From contig WOGZ01000082.1 in NCBI GenBank assembly GCA_009733775.1, positions 56,212 through 120,211 on the forward strand: 64,000 bases of DNA, given 5' to 3'. The position numbers were made by a program, and so were the translations under genes. The DNA comes from Alectoria sarmentosa (lineage: Eukaryota; Ascomycota; Lecanoromycetes; Lecanorales; Parmeliaceae). This document shows, piece by piece, positions 54,193-64,000 of the stretch. The notes beneath the pieces were generated by a model that worked only from the letters and a program-made list of their open reading frames with translations, was not told the origin of the DNA and did no database searches. How positions within the stretch are numbered: position 1 is the stretch's first letter; every line of letters starts with the position of its first letter.

Positions 54193-56596
54193 ATGCTGTC
54201 TTCACATACCGGCAAGAAAGGAAGCAGTCAGAGCTGTAAGGAGGCTCATCATGCTAGGATTGACACCGAAATCCTAGATATGCCTGTTCCTCAACAAAGG
54301 GCCCGAAACCAACCTGGAACGATGCCTTCGACGTCGGCGAAAACTCCAACCAACCCAAGCGAATGGCTACAATCACTTCCGCCAAGCTTTTCCGATATTG
54401 GCGAAGGAGTCATAGGAGAGCTGATCTTGCAATGTCGGCAGCTATTCCCAGAAGTTCAACAAGCAATAAGTGGACCCGAGCAATATGGTACCTTGATTGA
54501 GCAGCACAAGCGCTTTGAGAATTGGACAGACCAGAAAGATGACCTTGACGAGAGACTAAATGGGGCTCCTGGTGTCAGGACCCGAGTCGTGTCTAATCTT
54601 GTGGCCCTGGTCCTGATTCTGAGTCAAGGTAACGCGCCCTTTTCTAATCCTCACTTCAAAACCTAACTGGTCTGGTAGGACTTCCACCTCCACTTCGGCA
54701 GGTCCGGTTCCAAAAGACTCGTCCTATCATCGAGCAAGCTTCGAAAATTGCGGGTGACTATTTTGACGATTCCACGTCTTACGGAGACATCAACCTTTCA
54801 GACTTCATCGATGCAGCGAGCGGTGCTGTCAAGAGCAGGGTTGACAACCTCACGACACTCTCACCAACCATCGATAATCTGTTCAGAAATGTCGACGAGG
54901 ACCTGCCAAGACATGTGCAAGAGGTGGCCGTTATCGGTGCTGAAGGTGTAGCTACGGCGTTTGATCCCAGTCTTGCCGAAAGCTTTCCCAAGGCTCCGCG
55001 TCGGCTCATTGCAAGGTGTTCTGCAGCAAATCGCATAAGGCTCAAGTCGATCCTGTCCATGTCTCGTGGGGTAGATGGTTCTTCAGATTCTTCCCGTGCA
55101 AGCGACGATGGTGAAGCACCACGTTCAAGGTCCTCGAAGCCTAAGACTGGGCAGTCTTCCGATTCCTCCGTTTCCTTCTTTGACTCGTCGATGACTAGTG
55201 AGCTATTTCCAAGCAACAATGCACAGACCGATACTACTTCAAGCTTCCTTTCGACGGGGGCCGACCTTTCCAGCGCTGGGCAGACTACTTCAAGTCATAG
55301 CGCTGCTGGGCTAGAAGGCTTTGAATGTCCTTTGTGTAAATCGAAAGTGAAGAGCCTTCCAGAATTGAGGTATGTCAGATCGATGGCAAAAACCGTGTTT
55401 GTAGCTTATCGTACCGCGTACAGAGTGCATTTGCTTCATCACCTCCAGTGTTACCATTGTTGTTTCGACGACTGCGATGATGGCCTGACGCTGTTCACAT
55501 ATACTTCAGACTGGATGAAGCATGAGTTCCAAAAACACCGCGTTCATACAAAGTGGGCTTGCCAGCATTGCCTCATACATTTCGACCAGCCAGACTTGCT
55601 TGGCGACCATATTTCTCTTGAGCACGGCATAAAAGGTGCCCAACAGTCAATTGATAGGATCCTCGACGATTCTCGTGTGAAGCTGTCTAGGAATGTGAAA
55701 GAGGAGCAGTGCGACTTCTGTCTTCAAAGGACGTTCGAAAGCATGGATGAGTATGCAGCACACGTCGGGGAGCACATGGAAGACATCGCTTCGCGTGTTA
55801 TTTTCCAACTCATTCCCGCAGCACCCAGGCATTGTCTGGACCTTTCCAGGCATGTGCGCCACCTGGTCCGAATCTTCGGTCGAATATCGCGATCGCGAAT
55901 AGTTAACCGGCCCTCCAAGATTCTTATGCGGCTATGCAATGTTAAACACCCTGACGACAAAGGATTCGAGCATAAGGTATCGATATGGGACCACCGCCAG
56001 CAAGAAAATTCTCGTTACTGGGCCCTGTTCGATACTGGCTCTGAAGTTAACTGTATTCTGCGTTCCGTTGTAGAAGAGCTTGAGCTTGAGACCCAAAAGC
56101 TACCAGACAGTAATGGGTCGCTTAAAGGTCTCAACAATCAAGTAGTCTTCGCCGACACATACGTCGTACCCGAGTGGCGGTTGCAAGTTGGTCGAAAAAG
56201 ATTTGCCGATATACGGTTCATGGTGGTGGACAAGATCAAACATGGCATTCACATGCTTTTGGGGGATGAATTTATCACGACTGTTGACTGCGTTAAGTTC
56301 GACAGCTCCGTTCTCGTTATCCAACGCGATAACGCTGGATCAGGTTCGTCATAAGCTCAAATCATCTCCAAAACATTAACAACGTACTGACCAGTCTGCT
56401 TGTAGGGCGACGTGAACAACAACATGATAGTCAGGCTCAGGCCACGCACATGCGCCAAACCGAACGAAATGCAGCAATTAAGGCGCAGCGCAATATGCCA
56501 GAAGCTGCATCAAGTCATGCGACCCATACTACAAAATCTGGGTGTCAAGCACCGCAAAAAGATACAACGAAGGGGGCCGATACTCAGCGGAGGTGA
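54193..56596 (+). CDS. C2H2 zinc finger protein with C-terminal retropepsin-like aspartic protease domain
   Basis: Proposed exons 54193-54628, 54679-55369, 55424-56343 and 56406-56596 give 745 residues. The N-terminal 220 residues form a helical domain without motif (NPSEWLQSLPPSFSDIGEGV onward), as in fungal proteins with a C2H2 array. A Ser-rich acidic linker follows. Zinc-finger-like units are FECPLCKSKVKSLPELRVHL (formed by removing the in-frame 54-bp intron 55370-55423, donor GTATGT), ACQHCLIHFDQPDLLGDHI and QCDFCLQRTFESMDEYAAHV. The C-terminal domain has WALFDTGSEVNCIL with catalytic-type Asp near residue 579, then NNQVVFADTYVVPEWRL and HMLLGDEFITTVD, i.e. the DTG, flap and 'LLG' parts of a retropepsin fold. 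The last intron has a perfect TACTGAC branch point; without it the protein ends at 56354. Role unknown. Confidence 0.75.
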
Positions 56597-57181
56597 TACT
56601 GCCTAGTAACAGGTTGATGAATGAAAAGATATGGGAGGAACTCTTCTTTAGCGAGGCGCTGGACTCAAGGAGCGACACCACATGCGGCACGAAAATATTT
56701 TCTGATGACATACTACTTTCTGTGGATACCACCGCAAGCATTAAGCATGCATGTTTCAAACGCAATCCGGTCTTTGAAATGTTCTCATCTTTCATTCGAC
56801 GTACACAGTTTGTAAGCAGGATCGCCCGAGTTGCATGCATTGACGATTGGTCAGAATTCACTTATTTTTGAGCTGTCCCGCCGGTGGGTGGTCAACAAAT
56901 CTGCAGAAATTGGGCGTCGTCGGGTTCAAGATGCGCTACCTAGGGTTGTCAGAGCAGTCACCTTCATCGCCTTGCGATTATTTACGACTTCAACGAGGCA
57001 CCGACACATGTTGTGTACCTTGACGTTGACATAGCACACAGAAAATAAGCTGTTACCCTAGTGGCCAGCCTCTTGCAGGCTGCAGGCTGCATGCAGCCGT
57101 GCGTTATGATCAGCCTAGAAGTTGTTCATAATGTTGTGCTCCGAGTCCTTGTGATTGCAGTATTACCGCAAGTGTGAAGTT
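56597..57181. other. Interval with an unassigned coding-like frame
   Basis: A plus-strand frame that begins upstream at 56542 stays open to 56871 and reads like protein (NEKIWEELFFSEALDSRSD, IKHACFKRNPVFEMF). It overlaps the end of the retropepsin gene model in another frame and may be an alternative last exon or a remnant of another gene. A perfect 14-bp palindrome GGCTGCATGCAGCC lies at 57085-57098. Confidence 0.35.
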
Positions 57182-58219
57182 ATGTCAGGTTCCACGACTC
57201 AACAGCCTGTGGGTCAAGGAAGTTGGCTTCGCGTCGCATCTCTCATGGGCGCCAATCCTGAATTGGCTATCCTTCGCAGATTTCGCAAGCTCAATGTCCT
57301 GAGGCTACTTGAGATGCAGGCAGACTTGTTGCAACAGGAAAAAGACTTCAAGTTCATATGTTCCCTAGATGCCGAGGAGAATTGTCCCGTGACTCAATCA
57401 TATCAAGCCAACTGGGACAGCTTGAACGAGTCCCAAGGAAAAGGAGGTTCACAGCAGAGAGATGCATGGAGACGACTTCGTGAGGGACTAGAAGCTTATA
57501 GTAAGACTCCAAGCCCAATGAAAATATTTGAGACTCCACTGACAACTTTACAGACTCGTTATTGATGCAGCAATTCGAAATCTGCAAACAGGACGGGCCT
57601 AGCAACCATGACTTGAGATCCCTTCGAGGCTGGCTCAACAGTACAGAAGGAAACAACTCGGCATTACGAGGCAGCGGTTGCGATACATGGGAAACCAATG
57701 GTAAATTAGGCAGGGATATAGAGAATGATTTTGTAGCTCTCTCCTCAAAACATAGACAACGAGATCGCTTCGAACGCTGGGCAGGGGACACTCTATTGGG
57801 CGTGTTCCACCGTTTCGTTGGCAGGCACTTCAGAGTAAGCCTCTCACATCCGATCTTGTGACTCGTATACTGACTGTGAAGAAAACTACAATCGCGGACG
57901 AGGAGTTTGGGCTCACAGATTACAGCGACGAAAAAGTCTCCGTGTCTGCGGACGTCATCTGTACTCTTTTCGCCCCATTACTAACCACCATACCAATGTT
58001 TGTTCTATATTTCGAGACCGACATCAAGAAACGCTTGGGAATAATCATGGCATTTACCACCCTATTCTCCGTTAGGTTTGTTTTCTCCTTTTCTTCCAAG
58101 TCGTTCAATATCTGATCACGCATAGTTTGGCCATGTTCTCCTCTGCAAGAAGAATCGAAGTCTTTGCTGCCACGTCCGCGTTTGCGGCAGTTCAAGTCGT
58201 GTATGGGACGGTAAATTGA
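57182..58219 (+). CDS. DUF6594 membrane protein
   Basis: Four exons (57182-57500, 57554-57834, 57882-58075, 58126-58219) give 295 residues. The N-terminal block GSWLRVASLMGANPELAILR, followed by RFRKLNVLRLLEMQADL, and the C-terminal two or three helices are the hallmarks of DUF6594, a family expanded in filamentous ascomycetes. The helices are seen in ICTLFAPLLTTIPMFVLYF, LGIIMAFTTLFSVSLAMFSS and EVFAATSAFAAVQVVYGTVN; the last two are joined only by the third splice. Function is unknown; a membrane-anchored scaffold is a guess. All introns are 47-53 bp with CTGAC or CTGAT branch points. The start is the ATG at 57182; a TTG upstream is ignored. It is the last gene before the AT-rich block, which begins about 400 bp downstream. 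Confidence 0.88.
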
Positions 58220-58610
58220 GAAGAGAAAAGAGCGGTATTGGTATATTTATGTTGAGCAGTGCAAGGGCTTCATAGCTATTGTCAGCGTTCTCGTAACATC
58301 AGATTTAGGTACCTTTGTAGTGCATTTCACGACCTTGATCATTTCCAGCAAGATTCTATGCCAAGACTTTGGGAGGTTCAAGGCCTCTAGATCCAATGGT
58401 AAAGTAGAGTGATGTTATATTTTTGGGGCTCATGAATAATGACAGTCTCGATTATGGAGGTCTGCTCCAACAGCCCTGGACGTGAATAGGAAAAGTTATC
58501 AAGAAGAATTCGCCAAGACTCTCACGGCACCGAGCCAGTGTGATATTTCGGTTACGCTTGCCCTACATATCATCGGTTGTTGAACGAACTCGTTAAAACT
58601 TACCTTGTAT
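58220..58610. other. Transition from gene to AT-rich block
   Basis: Ordinary base composition persists to about 58.6 kb. No gene seen. Confidence 0.5.
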
Positions 58611-60193
58611 TTGAATATATGCGATAGAGTAATATATAATCTGGGTCATTTTTAATAAAAAATAAACAATAAATTTTATGTAATTATATTTAATAATAAC
58701 ATAAATATATAAATTTTATTAAATAATTTATAAATATTTTAATCTCGTTGCGAATAAATTTTTAATTAATATTATTATCGAAATTATTTAAAATCGCGCA
58801 TTATTTATTATATTAAAATTAATTTCATTTTAATATAAAATATAAAAGAAACGTTAATAAGTGAAATTGTTAAAATTTAAATTTTTTTTGAAATTATTAA
58901 TGCAAAATTATTATATAAAAAAAAAGATTATTTTATCGAAATTTGAAATTTAATTAATTTAAAAAAAAAATCGATAAAAATTATCGAAATCGCATTAAAA
59001 TAATTGCGAATATTATTTAATAATACGAAAAATTTAAAATTTAATACGACGTTTTAAATATAATTTTATATTTAATTTATGCGATTCTTTAATAAAACGT
59101 TTTAAAAACGCATATTTACGAATATTTTTAAACGTTTACGAAATTTTATTATATAAATTTTTTTTGCGATAAAATGTTGATATAAAATAAAAATATAATA
59201 TAAATATATTAATAAATTAAATATAAAAATTATATAAATTTTTTCGAAATCGAAAATAAATCGTTTCGACATTAATTTATTTAAAAATTTTTTAAAATTT
59301 TTTTCAAATTTTGAAACTTAACTCGTTATAAATATATTTTAATTATTTAATATTAATAATATTATATCTGCGAAAAGATTTATTATAAACTTTATTTTAA
59401 TTAAATTTTAATATATTTAAATCTTTATTACACAATTCGATTAAATTTTAAATTTAATTTATTTAATATTATTTTAAATCGAATCTTTCGCGATAAAAAA
59501 AATCGTCGCGAGACGTTATTAATATATAATAATAATTTATATAAAATTAAAAGCAAATTTAAAATAATAAGCGCGTTAGAATTTTAATTTAAATAATTAA
59601 TTTCACGTTTATAATAAGTTTGTTTAAAAACGTTTTAATCACGTTTATGATTTACTTTAACGATAATTTTTTTTTTAACTTTTTATATTATAAAAAAAAT
59701 CGAACTTTTAACGTCGTTGAAAATTGAATTATAAATGCGAAAATTTAAATTCGTGTTTATAAATCTTTAATTGAAAAACGCATTAAGAATAATTAAAAAA
59801 TTATTTTATTAACGATTTATTTCGAAAGCGAAGCGAAAATATAATAAATTAATTTAACTTTTTATGTTAAAAATGAAACAATTTCGTAGATTATTTCGTA
59901 TAATAATTTTACGAAGGTTTTTTTAAAATATAAAACTTCGTAAATACTCGTAATCGACGTTAATTTAAATAAAAAAATACGAAATAAATAAATATTATAT
60001 TTTTTTATTATATAATCTTAATTAAAAAGAAAATAATTTTCGATTTTTTTGTTAATAATTTTAAATAACGTCGTAAGTTCGTTATAAATTTAAAATTAAT
60101 TATTTATAAATAAATGTTAATAAACGATTTCAAATTTTGAAATATAAATCGCGAACGCATTATCGAATAAGCGACGAATATAAAAACGATTAT

Positions 60194-60344
60194 TGTCATA
60201 AAATTAATAATAAATGATTTATAAATTTAATATAATAATATTTTATATAAAAATTTATATATTTACGAAGCGAGATATATATGATATTAAAATCGCATTA
60301 ATTTTATTTTATTAAATCTTTTAAATTTTATAACATATTATAAT
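60194..60344 (+). repeat. Direct repeat, copy 1 (about 150 bp) in the AT-rich block
   Basis: Matches 61980-62129 in the same orientation nearly base for base; it includes the landmark TTTACGAAGCGAGATATATA. Most differences are transitions (A/G or C/T). Confidence 0.8.
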
Positions 60345-61979
60345 AAATGCTTATAAAAAATTAAAAAAGTTATATTTTTATAATTAAATAATGACAATAG
60401 CGAAATAGCGGCAGTGAAATATAATTAATAATATTGTGTTTTATTAAGTTAAAATAATTTATATATATATATATAAAGTGAGAATAATAATTAAAATTAA
60501 TAAATTTAAAGTCGTATTCTTCGAGCGCAAATTTAATAAACATAAATTTTTCAAATTCTTTATCACATTTTTCATTAATAAAAGTAGTTGAATAATATGA
60601 TATTCGAGATTTAATTAAATTAAATATTAATTTAACGTCGAATTTCTTTAAAGCTTAATAATAGTGTGTGCATTTTTTATAAATGTATTTATAATTCTCA
60701 TTTGCAAAAGCTTAATAAATTATAATCTCGTTTTCTTTATTATTATATATATTATTATAAAAATATAATATATATTTTAAAAAGTGATTTATAAGTATTA
60801 TATAATAATTATTTATTAATAAATTATAAATTTAATTTTTTAATTTTTTATTTTAATAAATTTATTACGATTTAAATAAATATAATTATTGTGAAAATTT
60901 CGATAAATATAATTATTATAAATTTTTTGTAAATAAACGATATTATTATTAAAATTATTATTTATATAACTATAAATAAAAATTAAATAAACGTAATTTT
61001 AAATTATATATAATATATATTTAATATTAAATTTTCTATCGTAATTATACTTATTTTATAAATTATATAAAGTCTTTAAGTGAATTTAAGTCTCGTTATA
61101 AATTTGATTCGAAATAATAAAAAACTATTATAAAATCGTTTTGTTAATTTCATTTAAAATCTTTCGTGATTTTTATAATGTCTTAAATGTAAACGATAAC
61201 GTTTTTTTTAATTAAACGTATTCTTTCATATATAATAATATGCTTTCAATTAAATTATAAATTTGAAATAATTAAATTCAAATCGCTTAATAAATATTTA
61301 ATATTATAAATTTAATAGCGTATTTATATTGAAAATTTATTTAATAACGTTTAATAATTCGTAATAATATTAATTAAATACGATATTCTTTAAAAGTGTT
61401 ATTAAATTAATTTATATTAATTTAACTTTCTTATTCGTAATTATGCTGAATAAACGATTTATAAATATATATACATCGTCGATATTATTAAAATATTCGA
61501 TATTTTCAAATCTTTATCGCTTATTTTTTTAAATTGTATTTAATTAAATAATTAATTAAATAAATCACAAAGTAAATATAATTGAAGTTACTAATAAAGT
61601 AAAATATATTAACGTCGAATTCGAGAATTTAATCTTTAAAGTCTTCAATTTAATAACTATATTTTTTATTATTTTTATTATTTATGCGAGCATTATATTA
61701 TTAAAGACAAAAATAATATTTAATAAATTTAATAAATTAAATTAATTAAATTAATTAGTGTTTTATTATTGTTTATAATTATTAATAATCGAAGTTATTG
61801 TAATATTAATAAATCTATTAAAAGAATCGATTTAAACGATGTTTTTTTTTATTAAATAATATTCGATAATAGTGAATGTGTAAGAGATTCGACTTAAAGC
61901 GTTATATTATTAAATTTTAACATAAACTTTATATGTAACGTTTAAATAAATATTTAATATATAAATGTTATTATTATTT

Positions 61980-62129
61980 TGTCACGAAATTAAGAATAAA
62001 TAATTTATAAATTTAATATAATAATATTTTATATAAAAATTTATATATTTACGAAGCGAAATATATATAATATCAAAATCGCATTAATTTTATTTTATTA
62101 AATTTTTTAAATTTTATAATATATTATAA
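61980..62129 (+). repeat. Direct repeat, copy 2 (about 150 bp) in the AT-rich block
   Basis: Partner of 60194-60344. Here the landmark reads TTTACGAAGCGAAATATATA, a G-to-A difference from copy 1. Confidence 0.8.
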
Positions 62130-63560
62130 CAATTATATTAAAAAATAAAAGAGAATAAATAAATATTTTAAACGATATTAACGCGAAATCGTTCGACGAA
62201 ATTAATGTTATCGCGAAATGAAATCGCGATAAAATTCGAAAAAATAAAAATAAAGAAAATCGTGAAAATTGAAAAAGTTATAAAAGTTATAATAAAATTA
62301 ATAATAATTCGAATAACAATCGTATTATTTTAAATTCGAAACGTATAAATTTAAAAATTAAAAAAAAATTAAAAAGTAAAATGCTTAATATAATAAATAT
62401 ATTCGTTATTTTCAATATTAAAAATTTGAATATTAATTTAATTTTTATTTTATAAAAAGTTAATTAAATTTATTGATAACGAAATTTTAATAAATAATAA
62501 CGTATTAATTTTAAAAAATTGTTTTAATAATGTTAATGCGAGATTGAATCGCAAAAAAAGTATAATATAAAACGTTTTTTTATATCAAATTATAATATAA
62601 TATAATAAAATAATTAATAATTAAGATTTTTGCGAAATTAAATATTAATATTTTATATGTTCGAGCTTTTACTTTATTCGATATAAATGTAAATTAATTA
62701 TAAATAAACGACGAAATTATTAATAAATTATTTAATTTTTATTATATTATTATTAAATTGAAAAACTAAAAACATTCGAGAAAAGATTTTAATTTTATAT
62801 TAAATAAAATCGTAACGAAAATATTTACGAATTCGTATTTTATTCGCATTAAAATATAATATAATTTAAAACTTTCTTAATTTAAAAGCGTAAGTTTATA
62901 AATTAATTAAATTTCATTAACGATTATTTTTAAAAATAACAAAAACCAAGCTTATTTAATACAATTTCTTTATTATTAAAAAAGTTTATATTATAACAAT
63001 TTCAATATAATTAATATACACGTAATTATTCGAACTTTATAAAATAAATCGATTAAAAAACATTTATTAATAATACGAAAAATCGACGAAAACGTTACGA
63101 ATTTATTATAAAAATATTATATTTTTAAAGCGAAAAAATCACGATTTCGCGTTATTATTAATAAATTTAAAACTATTTTTAAATCGATATTGTTAAATAA
63201 ATTATTATCGAAACGTATAATTGAACATTTTATTAATATTATAAATGCGAAATTTATTAATATTTATATTTCTTCGTTATTATAATTTAATCTCGAAAAA
63301 TAAATAAAATAAATTCGTAAATTATTCGATAAAAATTTGATTCGAGAATTATGCAATTTTTAAATTTTTTTGATTTTGTTTAGTAAAAAACATAATCGTT
63401 TTTAAATTTCGATATTTTCATTTTTATTACTCGCGATCAACTTTATTATCAGTATTTTAAAAAAGAAATAATTTTCAAAAAAGAAAAAGAATTTTATCGT
63501 CGTCGATTTTATTATTATTATTTAATATTTATTTTGCTTATTCGACGCTTATTTCATTAT

Positions 63561-63787
63561 CGTTATTCGATTTTAAATATCGCGAGAGTCGAAATTTGTA
63601 TTTTTTAAAAAGCATTTATTACGCGCTCGATGATTTTATTGTTATTATTTAAAGTTTATTTTATTGTCGTTACTCTACGCTTAATTTATTGTTATTATTC
63701 GAAATTTATATTATTATCGTTATTCGATTATAATATTCATAAAAATCGAAATTCGTATTTTATTAAAACATTTTCATTATGCGCTTG
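63561..63787 (+). repeat. Diverged direct repeat at the right end
   Basis: CGTTATTCGATT followed by a TCGAAATT(T/C)GTATTTT stretch and an ATTA(C/T)GCGCT(C/T)G end occurs at 63561-63629 and again at 63718-63787, offset 157. The TTTATTATTATTATTT-like part ahead of it is also doubled (63507 and 63630). Confidence 0.6.
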
Positions 63788-64000
63788 TTTCGAGCGTATT
63801 TTACATTTTTTATAAAATTAACATTTTTTAATATCACATTTTTTTAATACTATTTAATTAAGCTTAATATATTTTAATAAGAATATATATTTTTATATAA
63901 ATGTTTTTTTTTTATATATATATATTTTCTTCTCATTTAATTATTTTATTTAATATATTTATATAATATAATTTTATATTAATTTTAACATTATAATTAA

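Larger units (their letters stand above)
58611..64000. repeat. AT-rich, RIP-like block without genes
   Basis: From about 58,610 to the window end the sequence is almost only A and T. The remaining C and G sit mostly in CG dinucleotides, and CC or GG are nearly absent. This is what heavy C-to-T change on both strands by repeat-induced point mutation leaves behind when CG is the least favoured target, although spontaneous deamination cannot be excluded. No open frame of meaningful length exists; one 61-codon Leu/Tyr/Phe frame at 63630 reflects composition. Two repeated segments are listed separately. The original sequence was probably transposable-element DNA, but no family can be recognised. 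Confidence 0.85.

Noticed and set aside
63630..63815. A 61-codon frame rich in Leu, Tyr and Phe in the AT-rich block
   Set aside because: It lies in diverged repeat DNA of extreme composition, and its codons simply reflect the base content.

Overview
The window is nuclear DNA of a filamentous ascomycete (Pezizomycotina; the class cannot be fixed, Dothideomycetes or Leotiomycetes are likeliest). The signs are many short GT-AG introns of about 47-76 bp with CTGAC/CTAAC branch points, ascomycete-only families (Sos7, the Rua1 C-terminal domain, DUF6594, a Zn2Cys6 regulator with fungal_trans domain) and a very AT-rich block that looks like repeat-induced point mutation (RIP). Gene models below were spliced by hand from the sequence; each multi-exon model keeps frame across all its junctions.

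Left part (1-22.2 kb) is gene-dense and mostly housekeeping: a truncated gene at the left edge, a Thr-rich single-pass membrane protein, a C2H2-like protein, an MDR oxidoreductase, a GDT1-type Golgi cation transporter with a long extra N-terminus, a telomere-repeat-binding factor (TRFH plus telobox Myb), the kinetochore protein Sos7, an Arg/Ser-rich RNA-processing-type protein, a FIT/Scs3 lipid diphosphatase, a four-helix membrane protein of unknown role and a secreted GH3 beta-glucosidase.

Middle part: 22.2-29.3 kb is gene-poor and carries minisatellites, an inverted repeat, one F-box-like (DUF7730-type) gene and a decayed repeat-bearing stretch. From 29.3 to 52.1 kb genes are dense again: a GNAT acetyltransferase, an EXPERA/emopamil-binding-like protein, a BAR-PH-GRAM-VASt sterol transfer protein (Sip3/Lam type), a Rua1-C transcription regulator, ribosome biogenesis factor Kri1, the mitochondrial ADP/ATP carrier (with a 7-nt microexon), a Pro-rich protein, a Golgi-type glycosyltransferase-like protein and a Zn2Cys6 transcription factor.

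Right part: after a 2-kb gap come a C2H2/retropepsin-like fusion protein and a DUF6594 membrane protein; at about 58.6 kb the sequence changes abruptly into an AT-rich block without genes that runs to the window end and holds repeated segments.

The most interesting signal cuts across genes. Four introns in three unrelated genes, and probably a fifth in a fourth gene, are longer than the rest (147-219 bp) and share related sequence with complementary ends (TTTCGGA near the donor, TCCGAAA next to the branch point), as expected of introner-like elements. Also notable are a telomere-like CCCTAA triple repeat just upstream of the telomere-factor gene and the microexon of the ADP/ATP carrier.
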